Assembly (NCBI GenBank): GCA_958295855.1
Contig: OY282383.1
Coordinates: 4,320,481-4,384,480 of the forward strand
From: an uncultured Poribacteria bacterium
Lineage (GTDB): Bacteria > Poribacteria > WGA-4E > WGA-3G
DNA length: 64,000 bases
Reading direction: 5' to 3'
Part shown: positions 43,268 through 52,304 of the stretch, piece by piece
Position numbering within the stretch: position 1 is the first letter of the stretch
How the letters are laid out: each line of letters opens with the position of its first letter
Notes under the pieces: model-generated
Told to the model about the DNA's origin: nothing
Databases searched by the model: none
The model's input: the letters and a program-made list of their open reading frames with translations, nothing else
Translations under genes and position numbers: made by a program

Positions 43268-44500
43268 CTACTCCGTTCTTAGCCTCGGATCTAAGGCATC
43301 GCGGACAGCATCGCCGAATAGATTCACCGGCAGCACCAACCCGAACATAAAACCAAACGCCGCAGCCAGATTCCACCACACAATTGGGTCGCGCGCGAGC
43401 TCCAAACGTGCTGTGTTAATCATGTTGCCCCAGCTCCCCGTTGTCGGATCAACGCCAATTTGGAGATAGCTGAGCAATGCCTCAGTCAGCACTAATCCGC
43501 TAAATCGCAAGATGGCGGTTATCAGCACAATGTGCATGAGGTTGGGAATTAGGTGCTTGAGAATGATGAGGCCGCGACGGACACCGAACGCCTCAGCAGC
43601 TTGGATGTATTCCAATTCTCGGAGTTTCAATGTTTCGCCGCGCAAGATTCGACACAACCCTGTCCAACTGCTAATGCCCATAATGAGGCAGAGATTGAAC
43701 AGGCCCTGTCCGAACAGGAGCATGAAGGCAACAATGAGGAGGATAGATGGAATAGAAGCAAGCGTCGAATAGAGGTATTGCACGCCATCATCAACCCAAC
43801 CGCCGAAGTAACCGGCGACAACGCCGAAGAAAATCGCAAACGGAATCGCAATTAAGGTGGTGAAGCCGCCGATAATCAGTCCCGTACGGATGCCTTTTAG
43901 GGAACGATAGAGGACATCGCTGCCAACCTTGTCGGTGCCTAACAGGTGGTTTCGTGGATGTTCAAGCGGCGGATACTCGCGAACCGTTCGTCCATCAGGT
44001 GTCTGGAGAGTAGTTTTGGCGTACAGATGCGTTGCTAAGGGCGCGGAATAGGTCTTCTCGGTATTTTCCCGAAGCGGGGTGCAGAGCCTATCCAAAACGC
44101 TCGGGGATCTCGGTTTGTAGACAACACTTCCGCTTTCGTTTCGGGTTATTTTGCCTTCTGGATTAAACAAAGGGTCGCGCCAGCGGATGCTATCCAACAC
44201 GCCAATTAGCAGATACCCGGTGATAATGCAGAAGCAGATGATAGCAAGCCGGTTTCGGCGAATTTGTCGTGCAGCATTTCGCCAATATTCTCGTTGCGCG
44301 GCGTACCGGATGAGCCACCCGCCTGCAACAAGGCACGCGATGACGAAGATATTCTGATAGGCATCGGAGTGCCAGACCCAGGTGAGCCGGTCACCGATTC
44401 CGATGTCTCCAGTGTCTATTCCGAATAAAAAAATAGGCATACAGTTTAACTTGATTCGTATCGTTTTTCCGCGCCAGAAAACAGGCTGGCGCGGGGCCAC
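43268..44500 (-). CDS. ABC transporter permease (OppC/DppC-like)
   Basis: A 410-residue membrane permease of the peptide/nickel ABC family. The EAA cytoplasmic loop is visible as EYIQAAEAFGVRRGLIILKHLIPNL (EAxG variant, about residues 290-314). It has at least six membrane spans, with an OppC-type N-terminal span followed by a long periplasmic loop carrying LGTDKVGSDVLYRSLKGIRTG. Its partner permease, ATPases and binding protein are not next to it, so this may be a remnant operon or one encoded in pieces. The start at 44500 is uncertain: no ribosome binding site is seen, and 44440 (MPIFLFGIDTG) is an alternative. Confidence 0.8.
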   Translation of the reverse strand: MAPRQPVFWRGKTIRIKLNCMPIFLFGIDTGDIGIGDRLTWVWHSDAYQNIFVIACLVAGGWLIRYAAQREYWRNAARQIRRNRLAIICFCIITGYLLIGVLDSIRWRDPLFNPEGKITRNESGSVVYKPRSPSVLDRLCTPLRENTEKTYSAPLATHLYAKTTLQTPDGRTVREYPPLEHPRNHLLGTDKVGSDVLYRSLKGIRTGLIIGGFTTLIAIPFAIFFGVVAGYFGGWVDDGVQYLYSTLASIPSILLIVAFMLLFGQGLFNLCLIMGISSWTGLCRILRGETLKLRELEYIQAAEAFGVRRGLIILKHLIPNLMHIVLITAILRFSGLVLTEALLSYLQIGVDPTTGSWGNMINTARLELARDPIVWWNLAAAFGFMFGLVLPVNLFGDAVRDALDPRLRTE

Positions 44501-44523
44501 GCCCCTACAGTTTATTAAAGGGG

Positions 44524-44712
44524 TTATTCGATCGTAACCTTCTCTAGGTTCGTTTCAGTGCGCCGTGTTTTGGTTTCAATGACTGCATCCACAACGCATC
44601 GCATTGCGAGCAGCACCTCTCGAACAGCACGGCCAAGATGGCCGGTTGTATCCGCTGCCTCAAGTTTCTTGAAGAGTTCGTCCAACTTGGGGCATAGGTT
44701 TTGGTTCGCCAT
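44524..44712 (-). CDS. Small acidic helical protein
   Basis: A 62-residue protein (MANQNLCPKLDELFKKLEAA, then AVREVLLAMRCVVDAVIE). AAGGAG lies 6-7 nt before the ATG, which supports it as real. It is predicted to be a helical hairpin. No family is recognised. Confidence 0.5.
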   Translation of the reverse strand: MANQNLCPKLDELFKKLEAADTTGHLGRAVREVLLAMRCVVDAVIETKTRRTETNLEKVTIE

Positions 44713-44767
44713 TTGTTCTCCTTAAGCAAACGAGTAACGCCGAGGCTTTTTCTTTCAGAAACCTTCT

Positions 44768-45958
44768 TCAACGAACGCCCTGCGAATTGTTGAAAAATTG
44801 ATAAACCGCTTCGCGTGTGTGGAATCCGTCCTTAATAACAACCTCGTCTAGGTTCGCTTTGTCAACCTGCATCGGCGTGAGTAAGATGGATGGCACGTCA
44901 ATTTTGCCGTTGTTAACAGTTTGGGTAGCCTCCTGAATAGGTTCGTCCTTTGCGAGTGCGACAGCAGCCTGCGCGGCTTTTGTAGCGATAAGATGAATAG
45001 GCTTGTAAACCGTCATCGTTTGTGTGCCTTTCACAATCCGCTGACACGCGGCGAGCTCGGCATCCTGTCCAGAGACGAGGACACGCCCTGCAAGATTCTG
45101 CCCTTCAAGTGCTTGGATAACGCCGCCGGCCGTGCCATCGTTGGAGGCAACAACCACATCGATCTGATTGTTTGTCTGCGTCAAGACCTGTTCCGCCTTT
45201 TTGAGGGCATCGCGCGGATCCCAATTGACTGCCCAATGTTTCCCTTCTGCTACTAAGCGAATGTCACCGTTATCGATTGCAGTTTGTAGGGCGCGAAGTT
45301 GCCCCTTCCGGAGCAGCTGGGCGTTGTTATCGGTGGGTGCGCCACCGAGCAGGAAGTAATCTCCCTTTGGCTTTTGGCGAAGCAGGTATTCCGCTTGCAG
45401 ATACCCGACTTGCTCGTTATCAAAAGAGATGTAGAGATCTGGTTCACTTTCACGAATCAACCGGTCATAAGCGATGACCTTGATGCCCTCCGCGTGTGCG
45501 GCTTGGACAATTTGCGAGGCAGCCACACTATCTTTGGGAATCACAACAAGGACATCCACGCCTTGCGTAATCATATTCTCTGCTTGCTCGTTTTGTCGGC
45601 GTTCATCGCCATCGGCAGATTGGACAATAACCTCCGCGCCGAGTTTTTCGGCTTCGGCTTTGAAAATATCCCGGTCCTTCTGCCACCGTTCCACCCGCAG
45701 CGAATCCATGGACAAGCCGATTTTTATCTTCTTGCTGGCAGTGGTATCAGGCTTTTCAGTTTTCTTTGGGGCGGCCGGGTCAGTACATCCATATAGCACT
45801 GCGATACACCATGCCAAAAGGATGAAAAGCGATACACCTAATCGGTAGGGGCAGGGTTTCCGCAGTGCCCGCCTGTCCCCAAGCCGATTGCTGGCAAGCA
45901 TCTCGTTTTTTTGGTTCGTAGTCGCGCAATTCACTGCGTATTCATAGAGGCCCGTCAT
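44768..45958 (-). CDS. Xylose-type sugar-binding lipoprotein (XylF-like)
   Basis: A 396-residue periplasmic binding protein of the type I (Peripla_BP_4) group, closest in feel to D-xylose-binding XylF: KKIKIGLSMDSLRVERWQKD at the start of the domain, AYDRLIRESEPDLYISFDNE, ASNDGTAGGVIQALEG and GKIDVPSILLTP near the end. The start at 45958 follows AAGGAG, and the hydrophobic segment before GCTDPAAPKK includes a Gly-Cys lipobox (about residue 59). The long N-terminal stretch before it is unusual. No sugar permease genes lie nearby. The gene follows the CsgG-like gene by 10 nt in the same direction. Confidence 0.8.
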   Translation of the reverse strand: MTGLYEYAVNCATTNQKNEMLASNRLGDRRALRKPCPYRLGVSLFILLAWCIAVLYGCTDPAAPKKTEKPDTTASKKIKIGLSMDSLRVERWQKDRDIFKAEAEKLGAEVIVQSADGDERRQNEQAENMITQGVDVLVVIPKDSVAASQIVQAAHAEGIKVIAYDRLIRESEPDLYISFDNEQVGYLQAEYLLRQKPKGDYFLLGGAPTDNNAQLLRKGQLRALQTAIDNGDIRLVAEGKHWAVNWDPRDALKKAEQVLTQTNNQIDVVVASNDGTAGGVIQALEGQNLAGRVLVSGQDAELAACQRIVKGTQTMTVYKPIHLIATKAAQAAVALAKDEPIQEATQTVNNGKIDVPSILLTPMQVDKANLDEVVIKDGFHTREAVYQFFNNSQGVR

Positions 45959-45968
45959 GTCAAACTCC

Positions 45969-47228
45969 TTATTGTTCTTCCGTTTTATCCGCTTCATCGG
46001 CGGTTATCTCCCGAACTTCATCACCTCTTTTCAGTGCATCCGTCGCTTCGACAATACGGAAAATAGAAATCTTATCGTTCAGGATGTCAGTGACAGCCAC
46101 AGTTCCGATTCTCCGTGGGAGGTATGTCAAGACTTCACCGGTGTCTACATCTCGGATTGGTTTACCCTTGCCATAGACAGCGAACAGCTGGTTGATAGCT
46201 ATTCCCTTGTTAGATCCAATGTTGATATAGAGGTTATTCAGATCTTCGTTATCGACATATTGAATCTTGCCTGTGATGGGCCCGCCCTCAGTTGGGGCGG
46301 TTTCAGGTGCGGCTGTAGGTTGTGTTTCCCAGGGCGTAATAAAATTGGGGCCGACGTTATCGCGGAGTGCCAACACCACCTTGATTAACGCTTCATTCGT
46401 TACCATGCCCAGCAGCGTCTGGTTATAGTGGTGAGGATGTTCGTTATTCACGTCTGCCTGAGTAGTAGCAAACGAAATTTTGTTGAGTTCAGTTGGCTTG
46501 ACAATCGGGCGTGGATTTTTTCGATGATTGTCCGATGTCTGTCCAAATGAGAGGTTCGTTCCCTCTTCTGTTACACTGGCTTCCAGAGAGGCGACTCTTG
46601 TACCGGCGTGCGTGTGGTCGCGACTCGCTGAAATTCGCGGTTGGGCAACTTCACTGCCGGACGCATTGTAAAATTTCATGTTAAGCTTCACCGTGGCACG
46701 GTGGAGAGAGCCCAGCACCTGGATGCCGGTCATGTAACTCATTGAAGTGGCTTGCCTAGTTTCCCTACCGCCTTCCCTCAGTGTGCGCGAAGCGTTGGTT
46801 TTTAACCTTTCCTGATTGAACTTCCGGATATCTCCCATAACAATAACATCTGCGTTGAGATGTTTGGCAAGTGTTGCGCGCTGTGCCTTATCTAACTTTT
46901 TCAAGTTGTGTCGAGAGAGCGTCATCTGTGCCATTGCATCCAGGAGTTCATCTTTGCTCACAGGTACGTAGACATTTGTTTCTACCAGTTTTCGGTTGAG
47001 CATCTTGGCAAACCCTGCCTCCAAATCCCACCGTTTCTTGGTGCCAAAGATTTTGCCGATGAATCCGGGGATACAGCCACAGCCGGTGGTGGAATCAAAA
47101 CGACTGTGGTCCTCGAAATAGAGCACAGCGACGCGTTGCTTTGCGGTAGCATCGCTAACAGAGCTGATGCCGATAATGAAGTACAGGCTGAATCCCGCTA
47201 ACAACAGATATGAGAAGAAGCGTTTCAT
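45969..47228 (-). CDS. CsgG/curli-assembly-like protein
   Basis: A 419-residue secreted protein. The signal peptide is followed by QRVAVLYFEDHSRFDS (about residues 31-46), then EAGFAKMLNRKLVETN, a CsgG/PEGA-type opening, and ALAKHLNADVIVMGDIRKFN (about 123-142), the hallmark region of CsgG-like proteins. The C-terminal part has a beta-rich domain with GIAINQLFAVYGKGKPIRDV. These proteins form or assist outer-membrane pores, or modulate envelope signalling. The specific substrate is unknown. It is upstream of the XylF-like gene with a 10-nt gap. Confidence 0.72.
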   Translation of the reverse strand: MKRFFSYLLLAGFSLYFIIGISSVSDATAKQRVAVLYFEDHSRFDSTTGCGCIPGFIGKIFGTKKRWDLEAGFAKMLNRKLVETNVYVPVSKDELLDAMAQMTLSRHNLKKLDKAQRATLAKHLNADVIVMGDIRKFNQERLKTNASRTLREGGRETRQATSMSYMTGIQVLGSLHRATVKLNMKFYNASGSEVAQPRISASRDHTHAGTRVASLEASVTEEGTNLSFGQTSDNHRKNPRPIVKPTELNKISFATTQADVNNEHPHHYNQTLLGMVTNEALIKVVLALRDNVGPNFITPWETQPTAAPETAPTEGGPITGKIQYVDNEDLNNLYINIGSNKGIAINQLFAVYGKGKPIRDVDTGEVLTYLPRRIGTVAVTDILNDKISIFRIVEATDALKRGDEVREITADEADKTEEQ

Positions 47229-47408
47229 TGGTTTTTAGCCTCCTTGTGTTTTGGGTGCTGTTTCTGTTTATTAGTTTACTAGATTACGGAATATTTATCA
47301 AGCGAATTTGTCTTTGATTGCCGCTTATGACAAAAGGGGCATGAAGTTTTACGAGAAAGTTGAATGTGTGGGGAGCAACACAGCTTTCGTCATCAATCGA
47401 AGGTGACA

Positions 47409-47756
47409 TTATGCCCTTGTGTGACATTCAGGGTGTGAAACTTCATCCGAATCCAGGGGAGACGCGAGCCGAACCTTCACGCCATACCGGAGCAAGCTGT
47501 AAACGGCACGGTTTGCCTCGTAGAGCGTTTTGCTGCCGCTGAGGGCGGCCGCCTGTTCCACCTCGCGCAGCACTTTGGCGACGATGGCACTGTCATATCC
47601 ACTGTCCTTGAGCCAATCGGCGAGCCGTTCCGGCACAACGTTGCGGTTCGGGTGGTTTCTGTTCCGCCTTTTTCCAAGATACACATAGCCTAAGGCATCT
47701 TGGAAAAAGGCGACGACGCGTTCTTGTGAGTGGCTTCCTTGTCTCCGATGCTGCAC
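47409..47756 (-). pseudogene. N-terminal fragment of type I restriction subunit HsdR
   Basis: An isolated frame of 115 residues matching only the N terminus of type I restriction endonucleases: SQERVVAFFQDALGYVYLGK, ERLADWLKDSGYDSAIVAKV and LYEANRAVYSLLRYGVKVR. An intact HsdR is about 1000 residues with helicase motifs, none of which follow. The gene breaks off after this region, so it is a remnant of a lost type I system. Confidence 0.75.
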
Positions 47757-47773
47757 ATGTGCTTATTCCTTTC

Positions 47774-49330
47774 TTACCGCCACTCGCGCCATTCCGATAA
47801 AATGTTGGAGAGTTGTCCCACGAGCGGCTGAATCTCACTGGCGGCTTGGGTGGCTTCTATCCGCGCGACAAACCGGCAAATGTCGGGAATACTTCGGCTG
47901 AGATGTTCAGAGAGGTTCCGAAATTTGGTTTTGGCTACCTCTGAATTCCTGTCGACAGCTAAGGCGTAGACAGCGTCCAACTGGTTCATTAAGTCCAAGA
48001 GTCCGCCTTTATGGATGCCGAGTTGTGCGGTATCCGCTTCGGAGAGTTTCCGCAACTTCCCCCACACCCATCCTTCTGGCGCGTCCGTGCCGGGGAGGAA
48101 TAACACGCGCGCGGGGCGTTTTGCCGCTGCCTGAATTTTACCCTCAATGTCGCTATCGCCCTGGTCTCCATCAAGAACGAAGACGGTGTTTTGAAGTTGT
48201 CCGAATTTTCGGAGTGCTTCTGCATGCATGGGGAATTCGCTTGCGCTGGTGTCCCGCCCGATTCGCACCGATTCGCACTGGAGGCCTTCTCTCGGTATCA
48301 GCACATCAAAGATGCCTTGCAGCATGCCTTCCGCTGCCTCGTCTTCACAGAGCAGGTTGAGTGCATCCTGTGCGCGGCCGTAGAGCGCGTTCTGAATCAC
48401 ATCGCGATAGGCATCGCGCACCACAACCTGTCCCGAGGGTTCGTCCCGGTCCAGGAAAATCCGCCCATGCCGCGGCACCGAGTTGAGCACCACCGGGCTG
48501 TGCGTCGTCACAATCACCTGGAGGCTGTTCCGCAGTGCCAGTTGTTGCAACTGCAACATCAGCAATTGCTGCACCCACGGGTGAAGTCCGGCTTCCACTT
48601 CGTCAATCAGCACCAGTGCGCCCTCAAGTTGGGCGATTTCCTGAGACAGCCGCAGCAAGGCACGTTCGCCCGCCGCCATGTGCAACTCGGAATACGCAGC
48701 GCCGCCCTCTTGCGTTGCGAAGAGCAGGGTTTTGTTATCGCTGGATAGCTTGAGAACCTCCGCATAGCGGAACGGGAGCAGCTGTTGGACGAAATCAATC
48801 TGTGCTGGCGTTAACGGAAGTTCTTCCGGTCTGGATTTCTGTCGTGACATGCTGAGCACGCCGCGCACCTCCGCCGGATGGCTCAGGTTGCTGAGCGTCC
48901 GAAGATAGACGTGCCGCACCGGCTGCTTGGCACCTTTCCGGCCGAAGAAACTCCGGCTCCACCCCTTGCCGCGCCGCCACCGCATCTCGCGCGTGCCATC
49001 CGGTGTCTGATAGGTAAAATCCATCGTAACCCCTGCTATCACATCACCGGGGCCCCCGTGTTTTGGGCGATAATTCGGAAATACTGTCGATGGCACGAAG
49101 TCTTTTGTGCTCGCACCCGGCACCTTGTAAGCGCACGCTGCGGCGAAAAGCACCGTCGACTTCCCCGTCGCATTGCCGCCAGCGATAACGCTCACCGGAT
49201 AGTCACATCTCACCCGCAAGTTCTGAAAGCCACGAATCCCATCAAGATGCATCTCCGATAGGAAATGCTGTAGATGCGGTTTCTTGCCTTGCAATCCATC
49301 CCAAAGTCCTTCTAAACGTTGCTCAATCAT
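47774..49330 (-). CDS. OLD-like AAA ATPase with TOPRIM-like domain
   Basis: A 518-residue SMC/RecF-like ATPase: Walker A AGGNATGKST (about residues 50-59), an ABC-type signature AAGERALLRLS (about 220-230), Walker B ALVLIDEVEAGLHP (about 237-250) and the switch VIVTTHSPVVLNS. The C-terminal part has CEDEAAEGMLQGIF (conserved TOPRIM Glu) and VFVLDGDQGDSD (Asp-x-Asp), so it fits the OLD family of ATPase-nucleases. Such genes are sometimes embedded in type I restriction operons, and here it sits between HsdR and HsdM/HsdS fragments. It appears intact while its neighbours are broken. Confidence 0.78.
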   Translation of the reverse strand: MIEQRLEGLWDGLQGKKPHLQHFLSEMHLDGIRGFQNLRVRCDYPVSVIAGGNATGKSTVLFAAACAYKVPGASTKDFVPSTVFPNYRPKHGGPGDVIAGVTMDFTYQTPDGTREMRWRRGKGWSRSFFGRKGAKQPVRHVYLRTLSNLSHPAEVRGVLSMSRQKSRPEELPLTPAQIDFVQQLLPFRYAEVLKLSSDNKTLLFATQEGGAAYSELHMAAGERALLRLSQEIAQLEGALVLIDEVEAGLHPWVQQLLMLQLQQLALRNSLQVIVTTHSPVVLNSVPRHGRIFLDRDEPSGQVVVRDAYRDVIQNALYGRAQDALNLLCEDEAAEGMLQGIFDVLIPREGLQCESVRIGRDTSASEFPMHAEALRKFGQLQNTVFVLDGDQGDSDIEGKIQAAAKRPARVLFLPGTDAPEGWVWGKLRKLSEADTAQLGIHKGGLLDLMNQLDAVYALAVDRNSEVAKTKFRNLSEHLSRSIPDICRFVARIEATQAASEIQPLVGQLSNILSEWREWR

Positions 49331-49341
49331 AAATTAAACCG

Positions 49342-49463
49342 CCTCTGCGCCCAAGAACGCCTTTTTCTGTATACAGAAAAAGCACAGGGTATTCACCCCT
49401 GCTTTGCAGGGGTTGCTACCACCTAACAAATATTGTATTACAATATTTGGCGTTCTTGGGCGA
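49342..49463. repeat. Compound palindrome: outer inverted repeat with three nested hairpins
   Basis: CTGCGCCCAAGAACGCC (near 49344) and its inverted match GGCGTTCTTGGGCG (near 49449-49462) enclose three perfect palindromes: CTTTTTCTGT/ACAGAAAAAG, the mini-hairpin at 49396-49412 and CAAATATTGTA/TACAATATTTG. It ends the HsdS fragment reading frame. The word CTGCGCCCAAGAACG recurs at 50330 beside another palindrome. Confidence 0.85.
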
Positions 49464-50139
49464 AGCTTTCTGATGTCACTAGCCGCACCCGGCCCGTCAG
49501 CATCTCCTGCATTATCCCCTGCTTAATGGCGCGCACTTTGTCCCTACGCCGCTCCAACGCCTCAATCTCGGCATCCATATCGGACAGGATACTGACAATC
49601 GCATTTTGTTCTCTGACACTCGGCACAATAAATCTAAAGTTCGCCATATCACGAGCATACAAGTGAAACCCTGTCGTCCCTGAAACCAGTTGCATCACCC
49701 GATTGTGACTCGCCCGGATTGTGTAAGCAAGAAACGTCCCATTGAGAATCTCCTCTGGGACACGGATAACCAAAATATCACCGCCAAGGATGACATCGGA
49801 GAGGGAGATACAACTATTCGTCAACTGGGTTTCTGCTCCGATTTTTCCGCATGAGGTATTTACCCCTGCAAAGCAGGGGAAACCGATACCCGGTTCAAAA
49901 TCGGGTTTCTTTTTGGTTCTATGGCGTTTCTTGCCAATTAACGGATAGAAGCGAGCATGGTGCAAGACAAATCCGTTGAAAAACTCCGTGATGACACTGC
50001 GCGGTTGCGCCGCTTGCATCCACCCCGCCGCGGCGATGAGATAAACATCGTCCTGCATCACCTCGTCCCAATACGTCACGAGGCATTGGTAGACATCATA
50101 AGGCTCGAGGAGCGGTTGTGCGGCGAAGCGAACGAGCAA
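49438..50139 (-). pseudogene. Fused remnants of type I HsdM (C-terminal) and HsdS (C-terminal half)
   Basis: A frame of 233 residues starting at TTG. The first 45 residues match the C-terminal region of HsdM (VRFAAQPLLEPYDVYQCLV, then WDEVMQDDVYLIAA), and a trace of HsdM continues upstream (to about 50175). From about residue 105 it matches an HsdS half-subunit (VILGGDILVIRVPEEI, FIVPSVREQNAIVSILSDMD and ALERRRDKVRAIKQGIMQEM). The two ends are joined by an internal deletion and contain an in-frame mini-hairpin (GIGFPCFAGVNT). A functional modification or specificity subunit is not possible. Confidence 0.75.
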
Positions 50140-50761
50140 GTCTTCCGATAACGTCTCGATGATGTCCCGCGGTCGCCAGCTGTCGCAATGCTTGTGCGAG
50201 TCACCGCGTTGCGAGTGTGAAAAAAGTACTTATGACACTTTTGCACGAAAAGTTTATTCTGTCCGATTGACAGAAAGAATAATACCATGAACGGATTAAA
50301 GGTTCAACTCCAACAAAAAATCTGCTGCGCCCAAGAACGAGGTTGTTGTCATAACAACAACCCTATGACTTGTCGCTTGTTACGGGCAAGAGCACAACCT
50401 TCCTCGCGCCCACTCTCGCCTACGTGCGCAAATTTGACGGGGTGGTGCGGTTCAAAAATGAGGTAGCAGACACTGCAAAAAAAGCGAAATGGCGCGGTAG
50501 TACATGTCCATCCAGGGATAGGCTTCCCTGCAAAGTCTTTAAAAAAACATTCAGGAAGCGTTGACATTTCAATGGATTTGTGGTAGAATTCAGATGCATA
50601 AAGATTAGGATGATGCGAAAATGTTAGCGTCTTAAAAAACCGAAGAGCCAACCCTGCCCAAGTGCAGGAGACGCGCTGCCCTAAACTTTCCGGGAGAATA
50701 TGTCGATGATTCACATTGCGGAACCGGTAACGCTTGATAAACTGTTACCACGGTCCAAAAG
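50140..50761. other. Gene-poor region between restriction remnants and small ORFs
   Basis: Contains the last trace of HsdM (to about 50175), a hairpin GGTTGTTGT/ACAACAACC at about 50342-50363 next to CTGCGCCCAAGAACG, and a promoter (50561-50589). I see no confident gene. Two short frames around 50707 and 50762 may be one frameshifted small gene. Confidence 0.5.
50561..50589 (+). promoter_or_regulatory. Promoter upstream of the 50.7-52 kb genes
   Basis: TTGACA (50561-50566), 17-nt spacer ending TTTGTGG, TAGAAT (50584-50589). The end of its spacer equals that of the viperin-operon promoters (TTTGTGG). Confidence 0.65.
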
Positions 50762-50983
50762 TTGTCTGAAGAGGAATGTGAGCGGCTGCGCGAGTCCCTG
50801 ACAACGCCTCCGGCTGACGTGGTACCGGACACACTAACGGTTTCCGAAGTCCGAAGGGAATTTGAGGCAATCCTCGCACAAGCGAAGGATGAACCCGAAA
50901 TAGAGTACGAGGTGCTACGTGACGCTCTTGACATTATGTCACGACTCGATGCGGCGGTGCCGTTCTATCAAAAGGGGCAGTAA
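50762..50983 (+). pseudogene. Small acidic protein, probably 5'-truncated by a frameshift
   Basis: The frame encodes about 73 residues (SEEECERLRESLTTPPADVV then VSEVRREFEAILAQ...) but begins at a TTG with no ribosome binding site. In the adjacent frame from 50707, an ATG reads MIHIAEPVTLDKLL. The two would join as one polypeptide if one frameshift near 50740-50760 were corrected. It resembles short antitoxin- or regulator-like helical proteins, but no family is certain. Confidence 0.35.
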
Positions 50984-51240
50984 CCTTCGGCAGGGCCGCA
51001 GAGCCCGCCGGCAATCACCGTTTTGAGTTAGACGAGGTTTTCTCGGAAAGGGGCCTCTGGAAAATCGTTGAAATCGCTCCCGCGGCGGCATCGAAAGAGC
51101 GCATTGCGCACATCAAACGCCTTCGCGAATGGAACCGTAGGGTAACCAAGGGGGAGTAGCCTTGTTTTTTTGTGGAGAACCGAGATGCCCACCAGCAGTG
51201 CAAAACTGCCACCTGCCTCACCGAACAAAGGAGAATACGC

Positions 51241-51978
51241 ATGGAAATAGTCGTCATCATTCTCTGCCTAGTTCTCGGCGGGGGATGGTACCTCTCCTAC
51301 GCCGCCAAGCGCGAGATTCTTGATGAGAAAGCGCAGTTAGAGAAAGCACTAGCGAAGGAAAGGGATGCCGCCGAGAGTTGTCAAGCCGAGCGAAACCGAG
51401 CAGCGGCTGAATGCGAAAAGGAACGCCGGCGCGCTGACACCGCTGAAGCGGCCATCGCTAAGGCATGTCAACGAGCAGACGCTGAAAGGGACCGCGCACG
51501 AAACGCAGCTCTTCGCGCAGTCGATGCCCAAAATGAGGCAAGAGAATTAAGGAAGCGAAACGAGGAGCAAGGTGCCACTATTCACACTCTCCAGACACAG
51601 GGAAAGTCTATTCTTCATCGTGCCGAAAACGAAAAGCAGCGGGCGAAACAGCAAGTTACTGCAGAGAAGCTTCGGGCTGATGCGGCAGGGAAGCGTCTCA
51701 AGCATGCCGAGGCAGAGTTGAACGCCCTCCAAGCTGTCGTGCCACCGAATATCGTCAAGGCTGCCATGAAAGAAGTGAAAAATCAGGATGCTACTCCCAA
51801 GGGGCACATCGCGGCAGACGACACGGTAACAAATACCGTCACCGGTGAAGTGTTTAGGCCTGCGAAAACGAGAAGCGGCAAGATTATCGGGTGGATGAAC
51901 TTGAGAACCGGAGAGGTGACAGAGAAAAGCCCCTTTGAGGGTGGAGACTTCCAGCGGAAGATGAACCTCTCCAGATAG
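51241..51978 (+). CDS. Membrane-anchored coiled-coil protein
   Basis: A 245-residue protein: an N-terminal membrane segment IVVIILCLVLGGGWYLSY (about residues 3-20) is followed by a long coiled coil (about 25-170) rich in Glu, Arg, Ala and Lys (for example AAECEKERRRADTAEAAIAK). The C-terminal 55 residues are a small globular part (TVTNTVTGEVFRPAKTRSGK, then GWMNLRTGEVTEKSP). AAGGAG is 8 nt before the ATG. It may anchor or organise a partner at the membrane. It leads the 51-54 kb group and shares no obvious family. Confidence 0.65.
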   Translation: MEIVVIILCLVLGGGWYLSYAAKREILDEKAQLEKALAKERDAAESCQAERNRAAAECEKERRRADTAEAAIAKACQRADAERDRARNAALRAVDAQNEARELRKRNEEQGATIHTLQTQGKSILHRAENEKQRAKQQVTAEKLRADAAGKRLKHAEAELNALQAVVPPNIVKAAMKEVKNQDATPKGHIAADDTVTNTVTGEVFRPAKTRSGKIIGWMNLRTGEVTEKSPFEGGDFQRKMNLSR

Positions 51979-52028
51979 CACAATAATTGCGCGCCCGCGC
52001 CGGAGACGCAAGTCCCCGCGATGTAGGC

Positions 52029-52184
52029 TTATCCACCCGCATTTGCCGCTTCCATGTCTTTCAGAATCTGCGCGATTAACGATTGGACTCACGGAATCCG
52101 CTCCTCGTCGGTAACGGTTTGCCAGACGACTCCGCTGTGAATCTCGAAGTATTCATGGATGAGTCTATCTCCCATTTTGGCCAT
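52029..52184 (-). pseudogene. HepT (DUF86/HEPN) toxin remnant
   Basis: Minus strand: MAKMGDRLIHEYFEIHSG, then VVWQTVTDEERIP, a TGA stop, and in the same frame VQSLIAQILKDMEA to a TAA. This is the C-terminal part of HepT-type HEPN RNase toxins, whose active R-x4-6-H is partly visible in DRLIHEYF. Both the 5' half and its MNT-type antitoxin partner are missing, so it is a relic. No other gene is visible in the 51979-52304 gap. Confidence 0.6.
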
Positions 52185-52304
52185 ATCCGACTAAGGTAGC
52201 ATCAAGAACGTAGATATCAACAATGTCGATAACGAAGGAAACCGTCAACTGGCTCCCGGACGCATCTCTGCCAATGTGGACGATTCTCTCGTAAGGAACA
52301 TTTC

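Noticed and set aside
44755..44800. A further copy of the isomerase inverted repeat
   Set aside because: The resemblance (GAACGC..TGCGAATTGTTGA) is limited and falls in the coding 3' end of the XylF-like gene.
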